From contig NZ_VZQZ01000001.1 of the NCBI RefSeq assembly GCF_008802365.1, positions 62,001-126,000 on the forward strand: a stretch of 64,000 nucleotides of DNA. Direction: 5' to 3'. Each line of letters opens with the position of its first letter. The stretch's first letter is position 1. The stretch is from Oryzomonas japonica (GTDB lineage Bacteria > Desulfobacterota > Desulfuromonadia > Geobacterales > Pseudopelobacteraceae). The notes under the pieces are model-generated. The model did not search any database. It saw only the letters and a program-made list of their open reading frames with translations, and was not told the origin of the DNA. Below are positions 16,367 to 23,415 of the stretch, in pieces. A program made the translations under genes and the position numbers.

Positions 16367-16753
16367 ATGGTAGACCAGATCTTTTTCCCAAACCCCGTCC
16401 AGCCGGGGAGGCAAGAACGCCCCCAGCCGCAGAAACCGACGAGCGGACAGGTTTCGGATTCTTCGTTTGCCCGCGTACTGGATGAAAAACTCCCGAGCCA
16501 GGGGGTAAAGTTCTCGCAACACGCCCAGGAGAGGCTCAGATCGCGTAACATCGTCCTCTCCGCCAACGACATCGCCAACCTTGAAGGGGCCGTCAACAGT
16601 GTAGCCCAGAAGGGTGGCAAGGAATCTCTGGTCATGATGAAGGATGCGGCACTGGTGGTGAGCATCACGAACCGCACCGTGGTAACCGCACTGGACAAAA
16701 GCCAGATGCAGGGGAATGTTTTCACGAATATCGATTCAGCAGTCATCATCTAA
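16367..16753 (+). CDS. TIGR02530-type flagellar operon protein
   Basis: 128 residues. The C-terminal half 'VKFSQHAQERLRSRNIVLSANDIANLEGAVNSVAQKGGKESLVMMKDAALVVSITNRTVVTALD' matches the pattern of the small conserved family found between flgD and flgE in many bacteria (TIGR02530, 'flagellar operon protein'). The N-terminal 40 residues are Pro/Gln-rich. No signal or membrane segment is present. The function of the family is not established; position suggests a hook-assembly accessory. Starts 8 bases after flgD. Confidence 0.82.
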   Translation: MVDQIFFPNPVQPGRQERPQPQKPTSGQVSDSSFARVLDEKLPSQGVKFSQHAQERLRSRNIVLSANDIANLEGAVNSVAQKGGKESLVMMKDAALVVSITNRTVVTALDKSQMQGNVFTNIDSAVII

Positions 16754-16848
16754 CAACACAACAGGGCTGGACCTCCTTGAGGAAGCCCCCGAAGCGCCGA
16801 CCGATTGACGCGCTTCACCCAAACTCAAAAGGATTAGGAGGCATCATC

Positions 16849-17733
16849 ATGGGCATTACATCCGCAATGTTTACCGGCGTCAGTGGCCTTTTGGCCAACG
16901 CCGACGCCATCAACGTCATAGGCAACAACCTGTCGAACGTCAACACCGTCGGGTACAAAGACTCCCGCACCCTCTTTTCCGACATGCTCTCCCTGAACGT
17001 CGGGAATAATTCGCAGATCGGTACCGGCGTGAAGGTGCAGAAGATCGATAACCTGTTCTCGGCCGGGTCGTACGAGAGCAGCACGAACGTCACCGACGTG
17101 GCCGTACAAGGTGACGGCTTTTTCGTGCTGGCCAGCCCGAATGCCACCACGGCTACCGCCTCGACGGCATATTACACCAGGGCCGGTTCCTTCCGGCTCG
17201 ACAGCACCGGTTTCGGCCTGGTGAACCCAGATGGTTACAGGGTGGTCGATACGGCCGGCAACGCCATTGTGTTCAGTCAGACCGCAACGGACGCCGCCGG
17301 CAACACCCTTCAGTTCCAGAAGGTTTCCGCCATAGACTCGACCGGTACCCTTTCGCTGCTGTACGCGGACGCCAATGGCAATACGGCCACCCTCCCCTAT
17401 GCCGGGGCGGGCGTTGCCCCTACACCCGCCTCGACGGCGGTCAAGATGGCCGAGACCAAGATTCCCAACCCCCAGGGGATGCTTAAGCAGGGGGGGACGC
17501 TCTTCACGCTGACCGCCGCCTCGGGTGCCCCGACGGCCCCGGCGACCGGCGTCTTCGCCAGTGCCAACGGCACCAACGAGAAGCTTCTTTCCAACGACCT
17601 TGAGTACAGCAACGTGGACATGGCGACGGAGTTCGTGAACATGATCACCACCCAGCGGGCCTATTCCGCCAACTCCAAGACCATCACCACGGCGGACCAG
17701 ATGACCCAGGAAGTGTTGAACCTCAAACAGTAA
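16849..17733 (+). CDS. flgE: Flagellar hook protein FlgE (short form)
   Basis: 294 residues from ATG 16849 (MGITSAMFTGVSG), preceded by TTAGGAGG; the frame upstream of that lacks hook sequence. N-terminal hook/rod motif 'NVIGNNLSNVNTVGYKDSRTLFSDML' and C-terminal 'LEYSNVDMATEFVNMITTQRAYSANSKTITTADQM' are both clear. It is about 100 residues shorter than the 403-residue Salmonella FlgE. The central part contains only one variable beta region, so an outer domain (D2) may be reduced or missing. Position after flgD and the TIGR02530-type gene supports FlgE rather than FlgF or FlgG, which have their own genes at 28519 and 29298. Confidence 0.88.
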   Translation: MGITSAMFTGVSGLLANADAINVIGNNLSNVNTVGYKDSRTLFSDMLSLNVGNNSQIGTGVKVQKIDNLFSAGSYESSTNVTDVAVQGDGFFVLASPNATTATASTAYYTRAGSFRLDSTGFGLVNPDGYRVVDTAGNAIVFSQTATDAAGNTLQFQKVSAIDSTGTLSLLYADANGNTATLPYAGAGVAPTPASTAVKMAETKIPNPQGMLKQGGTLFTLTAASGAPTAPATGVFASANGTNEKLLSNDLEYSNVDMATEFVNMITTQRAYSANSKTITTADQMTQEVLNLKQ

Positions 17734-17736
17734 GCA

Positions 17737-17796
17737 GGCATCGGCACGGGCACCGAGGCGCGTCCCGCAAGAGCGGGACGCGCCTTGATGCCGGTT
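17737..17796 (+). terminator. Nested hairpin after flgE (possible terminator or stabiliser)
   Basis: A perfect 12-bp stem, GGCGCGTCCCGC (17757-17768) with GCGGGACGCGCC (17773-17784) around an AAGA loop, is nested in an outer GGCATC (17737-17742)/GATGCC (17787-17792) pair. Only GGTTT follows, so termination efficiency is uncertain; 3'-end protection is an alternative. The following gap to fliL (17797-17886) is A+T-rich and may hold a promoter, but no box stands out. Confidence 0.6.
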
Positions 17797-17886
17797 TAAT
17801 TGGTTGCATTGGCATGCAATAAGTTTTAATAAAGATACTACTTTCAACTTTACTGGAATCAGCATTGATGCGCACGGAGGAAGAAG

Positions 17887-18429
17887 ATGGCCAAGGACGA
17901 TCAGGCTGCTGTTGAAACGGAAGGCGGAGGCGGCAACAATAAACTGTTTATCATCATCGGGGCTGCCGTTGCAGTAGCGGTTATCCTGGGTGCCGTTGTC
18001 TTCATGTTGGGTGGTAAGGGCGACAAGAAGGATAAGAGCAAGGATGAGGCCAAGGTCGAAGGCAAGGCCGACACCAAGGCCGAGGGCGCCAAAGGTGGCG
18101 AAGCGGGCGGCAAGGATGGTGCGGCCGCCAGCAACATCTACCCCTTGGAACCGTTCATTGTCAATATCTACGACGGCCAGGAACTGCGCTACCTCAAGGT
18201 CAAGGTGGAGATGGAGATGGTCGGGGTCGGGGTCAAGGCGGAGATCGATGCGCGCCTGGCGCCCATCAGGGATGCGATCCTCGTGTTGCTGAGCGCCAAA
18301 ACCCTCCAGGACATCCAGGACGTGCAGGGGAAAAACCAACTCAAGGACGAGATCCTGGGAGCGATAAACAAGGTCCTCCCTCCCGGCAAGATCGCCAAGA
18401 TCTACTTTACCGATTTCGTCGTCCAGTAG
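17887..18429 (+). CDS. fliL: Flagellar basal body-associated protein FliL
   Basis: 180 residues. There is a short cytoplasmic N-terminus, one membrane helix at about 19-43 ('LFIIIGAAVAVAVILGAVVFML'), a highly charged Lys/Asp/Ala/Gly linker (about 44-78), and a periplasmic FliL domain from 'IYPLEPFIVNIYDGQELRYLKVKVEME' to 'GKIAKIYFTDFVVQ'. FliL stabilises stators around the motor. Start ATG 17887 follows GGAGGAAGA. It opens the C-ring/export-gate block (fliLMNOPQR-flhBA). Confidence 0.95.
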   Translation: MAKDDQAAVETEGGGGNNKLFIIIGAAVAVAVILGAVVFMLGGKGDKKDKSKDEAKVEGKADTKAEGAKGGEAGGKDGAAASNIYPLEPFIVNIYDGQELRYLKVKVEMEMVGVGVKAEIDARLAPIRDAILVLLSAKTLQDIQDVQGKNQLKDEILGAINKVLPPGKIAKIYFTDFVVQ

Positions 18430-18445
18430 GGCAGCGCCGCCGATT

Positions 18446-19426
18446 ATGGAAAAAATCCTCACAAAAGCGGAAATCGAGGCGCTCCTTAACGCTGTCTTCG
18501 ACGGCAGGATAGAGCCGGAGAAGGAACTGGCCAAAACCGAAGGGACTGCCGTCAGTTACGACCTCTTTAACACGGAGGCCCACAAGGGGTTCGTCCCCAA
18601 CCTGGATATCGTCTACGACAGCCTGATCCGCTATAATCGCGTCACCCTTTCCAACCGGCTGAGGAAGGTCGTTGAGATCAAGAAGGTCGGCGCCCGCTCT
18701 TACAAGTTCGACGACTTTCTTCAGACGCTGCCGTCACCCGCGTGCATGGCCATCTTCAAGATCGAGCCGCTCAAGGGGGCGGCGCTGATCGCCTTTGACA
18801 GCCCGCTGGTGTTGGCCCTGGTTGACAGCCTGCTGGGCGGGACCGGTAATTCAAAAGGGCCTGTCGTCAACCGGCTTTTTACCTCCATCGAGGTGCGGCT
18901 GATCGAAAAGATCGCCAAGGACATCCTGCAGGATTTCGAGAAGGCCTGGGCGCCGCTCTACGCAACCCATATGAACCTGCTGCGCATGGAGATGAACCCG
19001 CGCCTGGTCAACATCGTCCCGCCCGAGTATCAGATCGTGGCGATGTCGCTCAAGATTCAGATCGAAGAAACAGTGGGGAACGTCGTGTTTGCCGTCCCCT
19101 ATATGACCATCGATCCGATACGGGAAAAGCTCAAGGCGGGCATGCAGTTCGACCTGATGGCCATCGACCCGCAATGGTCGTACCGGCTCTCGTCCGAAAT
19201 CCTCGAGGCCCCGCTTGAGGTCTCCGTGGAGATGGGTAACGCCAATATTTCCCTGCGGGAACTTCTGGACCTTACGGCGGGTGATACGATCATGTTGGAC
19301 AAACCCTGTTCAAGCGAACTGCTGGTCAAGGTTGAAGGGATGCCGAAATATGATTGCGTTCCCGGCATCCGCCATGGCAACAAAGCAATACAGATCACCA
19401 AGATAAAAGGGGGCAGCAGTGAGTGA
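18446..19426 (+). CDS. fliM: Flagellar motor switch protein FliM
   Basis: 326 residues. The N-terminal CheY-P binding motif is visible as 'LTKAEIEALLNAVFDG' (residues 4-19). A CheC-like middle domain follows ('IKKVGARSYKFDDFLQTLPSPACMAIFKIEPLKGAALIAFDS' and 'GGTGN'). The C-terminal SpoA domain 'LEVSVEMGNANISLRELLDLTAGDTIMLDKP' stacks with FliN. As the target of phosphorylated CheY, it is the probable effector of the CheY encoded at 2237. Its final eight bases overlap fliN. Confidence 0.97.
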   Translation: MEKILTKAEIEALLNAVFDGRIEPEKELAKTEGTAVSYDLFNTEAHKGFVPNLDIVYDSLIRYNRVTLSNRLRKVVEIKKVGARSYKFDDFLQTLPSPACMAIFKIEPLKGAALIAFDSPLVLALVDSLLGGTGNSKGPVVNRLFTSIEVRLIEKIAKDILQDFEKAWAPLYATHMNLLRMEMNPRLVNIVPPEYQIVAMSLKIQIEETVGNVVFAVPYMTIDPIREKLKAGMQFDLMAIDPQWSYRLSSEILEAPLEVSVEMGNANISLRELLDLTAGDTIMLDKPCSSELLVKVEGMPKYDCVPGIRHGNKAIQITKIKGGSSE

Positions 19427-19718
19427 CAAGCCTGAAGAGAACGAGCCGGAACAAGACAGGAAGAACCTCGACTTCATCCTTGACATCCCCTTGCAGGTGA
19501 CCGTGGAACTGGGCCGTACCAAGCTGCTGGTCAAGGATGTTCTCCAGCTTAACCAGGGGGCGGTGGTGGAGTTGACCAAGCTGGCGGGGGAACCTTTGGA
19601 TATCTTTGTCAACTCCAAGCTGGTGGCCCGGGGCGAGGCGGTCGTCATCAACGACAAGTTCGGCGTGCGCCTGGTTGATATCGTCAGCCCCAACGAGCGC
19701 GTGGAGAAAATTTTGTGA
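19419..19718 (+). CDS. fliN: Flagellar motor switch protein FliN
   Basis: 99 residues, essentially one SpoA domain: 'ILDIPLQVTVELGRTKLLVKDVLQLNQGAVVELTKLAGEPLDIFVNSKLVARGEAVVINDKFGVRLVDIVSPNERV'. FliN forms the lower C-ring and docks FliH/FliI. GTG start at 19419 inside the fliM tail (AGTGAGTGA); the stop overlaps the GTG of fliO, so fliM-N-O are translationally coupled. Confidence 0.97.
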   Translation: MSDKPEENEPEQDRKNLDFILDIPLQVTVELGRTKLLVKDVLQLNQGAVVELTKLAGEPLDIFVNSKLVARGEAVVINDKFGVRLVDIVSPNERVEKIL

Positions 19719-20128
19719 GAGGTGCGGTTGCCGCACTGCTCCTCTGCCTGCCATCCTTCGCCTGCGCCGAAAGCACCACCGGACAGGAATTCAGTTTTTT
19801 CTCCAGCTTTCTTCAGATGATCGCCGCCCTGGCCGTCGTTATCGGCCTGATCCTCATTACGTGGCATCTTTTCAACAAGTTCACCCGGGGCGTTACGGCT
19901 GGCCGGTCCGCTACAAAGCATATCCGCCTGGTGGAAAGCCGCTACATCGCCCCCAAAAAGGCGCTCATACTTGTTGAGGTGAGCGGGGAGTATCTGCTCC
20001 TGTCGTGTACCGACGACAGTCTCAGCCTTATCAAGCAAATCGATATGCTCGAGGAAATAGAGGTCATACCCGAGGGTAAAGGCTCCGAAAAGGGCTTTGC
20101 GGGGATTTTGGACAGGCTACGATCATGA
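19715..20128 (+). CDS. fliO: Flagellar export component FliO
   Basis: 137 residues. A probable signal peptide (residues 1-17, 'AALLLCLPSFACAES') precedes one membrane helix, 'FLQMIAALAVVIGLILITWHLF'. The cytoplasmic part has the typical FliO/FliZ strands 'IRLVESRYIAPKKALILVEVSGEYLLLSCTDDSLSLI'. FliO helps assemble the FliP pore. The GTG start overlaps the fliN stop; the end overlaps fliP by ATGA. Low sequence conservation in the family is offset by perfect position. Confidence 0.88.
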   Translation: MRGAVAALLLCLPSFACAESTTGQEFSFFSSFLQMIAALAVVIGLILITWHLFNKFTRGVTAGRSATKHIRLVESRYIAPKKALILVEVSGEYLLLSCTDDSLSLIKQIDMLEEIEVIPEGKGSEKGFAGILDRLRS

Positions 20129-20895
20129 AAATGAACAGTATGACGAAAAGGATATGTTTCCTGGCGGTCCCCGCCCTGGTGGTGCTCCTCTCTGCTACGG
20201 TCCTGGCGGCCGAGCCGTTGCCGTTCCCCTCGCTGAATATCGGCGTCGGTACGGCGAGCAAACCGGGCGACGTTGCCATGACCATCCAGATATTCCTGCT
20301 GTTGACGGTTCTCTCACTGGCTCCGGGCCTTTTGATCATGACGACCTCGTTCACCCGCATCTCGGTCGTGCTTTCCTTTGTGCGCACCGCCATGGGGACC
20401 CAGCAGGCGCCATCCAACCAGGTCATTCTGGCGCTCTCCATGTTCCTGACCTTCTTTATCATGAGCCCGGTCTGGCAGCAGATCAACAAGGAAGCCTACC
20501 AGCCCTGGAAGGCCCAGCAGATCACCCAGGACCAGGCGATGGAGCGGGCCGTCAAGCCGGTGCGTAAATTCATGCTTTCCCAGGTCAGGGAAAAGGATTT
20601 GGCGCTGTTCGTCAGTCTTTCCAAGCTGCCGCGCCCCAAGAATGCGGACGACATCCCGACCCTGACCATTATTCCCGCTTTCATGATTTCCGAGTTGCGG
20701 ACCGCCTTCCAGATCGGCTTTCTGATCTACATCCCTTTTATCGTGGTTGACATGGTGGTGGCCTCGGTCTTGATGTCCATGGGCATGATGATGTTGCCGC
20801 CGGTCATGATCTCGCTCCCTTTCAAGATTCTCCTGTTTGTGCTGGTTGACGGTTGGGGCTTGGTAATAGGATCATTGGTGAAGAGTTTTGGATAA
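20125..20895 (+). CDS. fliP: Flagellar export gate protein FliP
   Basis: 256 residues. The signal peptide 'FLAVPALVVLLSATVLAAEP' is a known FliP peculiarity. Four membrane segments follow with the conserved 'LLTVLSLAPGLLIMTTSFTRISVVLSFVRTAMGTQQAPSNQVI' and 'TIIPAFMISELRTAFQIGFLIYIPFIVVDMVVASVLMSMGMMMLPPVMISLPFKILLFVL'. FliP pentamers form the core of the export pore with FliQ and FliR. Starts by ATGA overlap with fliO. The frame closes just before a small hairpin (GGCCAC/GTGGCC, 20908-20923) in the gap to fliQ. Confidence 0.97.
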   Translation: MKMNSMTKRICFLAVPALVVLLSATVLAAEPLPFPSLNIGVGTASKPGDVAMTIQIFLLLTVLSLAPGLLIMTTSFTRISVVLSFVRTAMGTQQAPSNQVILALSMFLTFFIMSPVWQQINKEAYQPWKAQQITQDQAMERAVKPVRKFMLSQVREKDLALFVSLSKLPRPKNADDIPTLTIIPAFMISELRTAFQIGFLIYIPFIVVDMVVASVLMSMGMMMLPPVMISLPFKILLFVLVDGWGLVIGSLVKSFG

Positions 20896-20967
20896 TAAAC
20901 AGGCTCGGGCCACGGCTGTGGCCGCTTTCGACCTTCGCCTTCTCCCGGGCCCCCCGCAGAGGTTTCT

Positions 20968-21237
20968 ATGACACCCGAATTTGTCGTTCAGCTCGCACGC
21001 CGCAGCTTCGAGGCGACGCTCCTCCTGGCTGCGCCACTCCTGATTGGCAGCTTGGTGGTGGGCTTGCTCATAAGCATCTTCCAGGCGGTGACCTCCATCA
21101 ACGAGGCTACCCTGACCTTTGCCCCGAAGATCATCGCCGTGATGGTTGCCATGATAATCTTTTTCCCCTGGATGATGAGCTATATGAGCGATTTTACCCG
21201 CGAGGTGTACTCCTTCATCGCCACGATGCGTCACTGA
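20968..21237 (+). CDS. fliQ: Flagellar export gate protein FliQ
   Basis: 89 residues with two membrane helices: 'ATLLLAAPLLIGSLVVGLLISIFQAVTSINEATLTFAPKI' and 'IAVMVAMIIFFPWMMSYMSDF'. This is the standard FliQ hairpin that wraps the FliP/FliR pore. ATG 20968 follows AGAGGTTTCT. The gap before it (20896-20967) holds only a small hairpin; the gap after it (21238-21331) holds no recognisable element. Confidence 0.96.
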   Translation: MTPEFVVQLARRSFEATLLLAAPLLIGSLVVGLLISIFQAVTSINEATLTFAPKIIAVMVAMIIFFPWMMSYMSDFTREVYSFIATMRH

Positions 21238-21331
21238 CGTGGCGACGCATCGCTACCATGGAGAGTTGCCCGTGGTGAGCCCTGGACAGCCGGGCCCCGG
21301 GGCACGCCGGCTGCAGGCGAGGGATTAGGGC

Positions 21332-22126
21332 ATGTTGCCGCTGCTCCCTTTCCCCTCACTGCGTGACGTGATCATCTTTGCCCTGGTGTTGAGCCGGGTT
21401 GCCGGCATCTTTGCCGCGCTGCCGCTCTTCGGCGGAAGCCGCCTGCCGATGAACGTCAAGGCGCTTTTGGTCTTCATGATCACGCTGGTGTGCTTTCCCG
21501 TCCTGAAGATAACGCCGCCGCCCATGCCCACGGACGTTTTTACCCTGGGGCTTCTTGCCCTGAGCGAGGTCATGGTCGGGCTCACGCTGGCGTTTATCGC
21601 CCAGATTGTCTTTGTGGCCGTGGAGTTCAGCGGGCAGATCATCGGCATGCAGATGGGGCTGACGATCTCCTCGATTATTGATCCCGCCATGGGAACCCAG
21701 GTCCAGATCATGTCCGTCCTGCAGAGTCTGTTTGCAACGCTGCTCTTTCTGGCTCTGGACGTTCACCATGTCTTCATTCGGGCCGTCGTCGACAGTTTCA
21801 GTGTCATCCCCATAGGGGGCTGGCACCTTACCGGCGGGGTGATCGCCTTTCTGGTCCAGCGGACCTCGGACATTTTCGTGATCGGCATCCGCTTGGCGGC
21901 GCCTGTCATGGTTGCCCTGCTGCTGGCCAGCGTGGCCCTGGGCATCATGGCGCGCGCCTTCCCGCAGATGAATATCTTCATCGTCAGCATGCCCTTGAAC
22001 ATCGGGCTCGGTTTTCTCATTATGGGGGGGACGCTGCTGATCTTTTTCCACGTTCTGGAGGTGTCATTCGGCAACCTGAAGGGGCAGATCGATACCCTGT
22101 TCAGGTTGATGGCAAAGGGGGGATGA
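21332..22126 (+). CDS. fliR: Flagellar export gate protein FliR
   Basis: 264 residues, about six membrane helices. The conserved 'LVLSRVAGIFAALPLFGGSRLPMNVKALLVFMITLV' and 'LGIMARAFPQMNIFIVSMPLNIGLGFLIMGGTLLIFF' are FliR/SpaR signatures. It is the single-copy subunit closing the export pore. The stop TGA (22124-22126) overlaps an ATG at 22123 that, without an extra G downstream, would be the natural flhB start (see flhB). Confidence 0.96.
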   Translation: MLPLLPFPSLRDVIIFALVLSRVAGIFAALPLFGGSRLPMNVKALLVFMITLVCFPVLKITPPPMPTDVFTLGLLALSEVMVGLTLAFIAQIVFVAVEFSGQIIGMQMGLTISSIIDPAMGTQVQIMSVLQSLFATLLFLALDVHHVFIRAVVDSFSVIPIGGWHLTGGVIAFLVQRTSDIFVIGIRLAAPVMVALLLASVALGIMARAFPQMNIFIVSMPLNIGLGFLIMGGTLLIFFHVLEVSFGNLKGQIDTLFRLMAKGG

Positions 22127-22129
22127 CGC

Positions 22130-23203
22130 CTGGGGGAAGATTCCGACAAGCATTCCAAAACAGAACAACCGACGGCAAAAAAGCTTAGCGAAGCACGAAA
22201 AAAAGGGGCGCCGCCCAAAAGCCAGGTGCTCACCTCCTCGCTCACACTGCTGTCCGGGATTATCACTCTCTATATCTTCGGCAGCTACATGATGGACGGC
22301 CTGAAAAAGCACATGGTTTCGATCCTGAGCACCATGGGCACCTTCGATCTGACCGAGTCCAACATGTACACGCTTTCGCTCAAGCTCTTCGCGCTGGTGC
22401 TCATGTTGCTCGCCCCCCTGGTGGTCACCATCATCGTTACGGCGATACTGGCGAATATCATCCAGGATAACGGGCAGTTTGAGTTTCAAACCGAGCGTCT
22501 TGCGTTCGACATCACCCGGCTCAACCCGATGAATGGCTTCGGCAGGCTCTTCAACAAGGATGCGCTGATGGAGATGGTGAAGTCGCTCCTCAAGCTCCTG
22601 GTGGTGGGCTACGTCACCTACCGGGTCATGAAGGACGAAAGTCAGAACATCGCGTTTCTGGCCGAGGCCGACATAGAGACGATCATCACCTATGTGGGCC
22701 ATATAGCGTTCCAGATCATCACCCACGCCTGCGGCGTTTTGATCGTTCTTGGTGTTTTGGACCTGATGTATGTCAAGTGGCGGTACATCGACAAGCTCAA
22801 GATGACCAAGCAGGAGGTCAAGGAGGAGACGAAAGAGCAGGACATCTCGCCGGAGATCAAGGGCCAGATCAAAAAGATGCAGTACCAGATGGCGCGGCGC
22901 AGGATGATCAAGATCGTCCCGACCGCCGACGTTGTCATAACCAACCCGACTCACTATGCCGTGGCCCTCAAGTACGACCGGGAGCGGATGCTTGCCCCGG
23001 TCGTCATCGCCAAGGGTGCTGACGTCATGGCCCAGGCCATCAAGAAGATCGCCAGGGAGCATAAGGTCACCCTGGTGGAAAACAGGTTCCTGGCTCGGGA
23101 ACTCTATGATCAGGTCGATGAAAACGCGCCGATCCCCGAATCGCTGTATGCGGCGGTTGCGGAGGTGCTGGCGTATGTGTACCGCCTGAAGGGGAAGATG
23201 TGA
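22130..23203 (+). CDS. flhB: Flagellar export switch protein FlhB (anomalous 5' end)
   Basis: Substrate-specificity switch of the export gate, about 357 residues. The family N-terminus 'EDSDKHSKTEQPTAKKLSEARKKGAPPKSQ' is encoded upstream of the first conventional start codon in frame (GTG 22226), so that codon is too late. In this frame only CTG 22130 is available. The ATG at 22123 overlapping the fliR stop lies one frame off and would read correctly if the G run 22132-22136 had four Gs instead of five. Downstream the protein is intact: four membrane helices and the self-cleavage site 'TNPTHYAVALKYD' (NPTH). Confidence 0.88.
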   Translation: MGEDSDKHSKTEQPTAKKLSEARKKGAPPKSQVLTSSLTLLSGIITLYIFGSYMMDGLKKHMVSILSTMGTFDLTESNMYTLSLKLFALVLMLLAPLVVTIIVTAILANIIQDNGQFEFQTERLAFDITRLNPMNGFGRLFNKDALMEMVKSLLKLLVVGYVTYRVMKDESQNIAFLAEADIETIITYVGHIAFQIITHACGVLIVLGVLDLMYVKWRYIDKLKMTKQEVKEETKEQDISPEIKGQIKKMQYQMARRRMIKIVPTADVVITNPTHYAVALKYDRERMLAPVVIAKGADVMAQAIKKIAREHKVTLVENRFLARELYDQVDENAPIPESLYAAVAEVLAYVYRLKGKM

Positions 23204-23255
23204 TGCCCGGTGGTGGGCCAACGACGCCGGTCAAAATTATGACAATTTCAAGAAA

Positions 23256-23284
23256 TTGACACGCGGTCGGTGTGCCGCGCATAC
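23256..23284 (+). promoter_or_regulatory. Possible sigma-70 promoter upstream of flhA
   Basis: TTGACA (23256-23261) is followed after 17 bases by GCATAC (23279-23284), in the 212-base gap between flhB and flhA, the longest inside the flagellar cluster. The -10 is weak. The same gap has a CCCGCA/TGCGGG hairpin near 23285-23310 and a perfect 10-bp palindrome GTTACGTAAC (23386-23395), 20 bases before the flhA start. Confidence 0.4.
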
Positions 23285-23415
23285 CCGCAAAAGGCGTTCC
23301 TGCGGGCTCTGGCAACTCAGGGATGCCGGAGCGAGTGGTTTGATGACGGCACAATAAATGCATGGAACAAATGATTTTTGGATACGTTACGTAACAACGG
23401 ACAACGGAAGCGGAA

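Noticed and set aside
17793-17886. Possible sigma-54 promoter before fliL (TTGGCATGCAATAAG)
   Set aside because: GG is present but no GC occurs at the required ten-base spacing.
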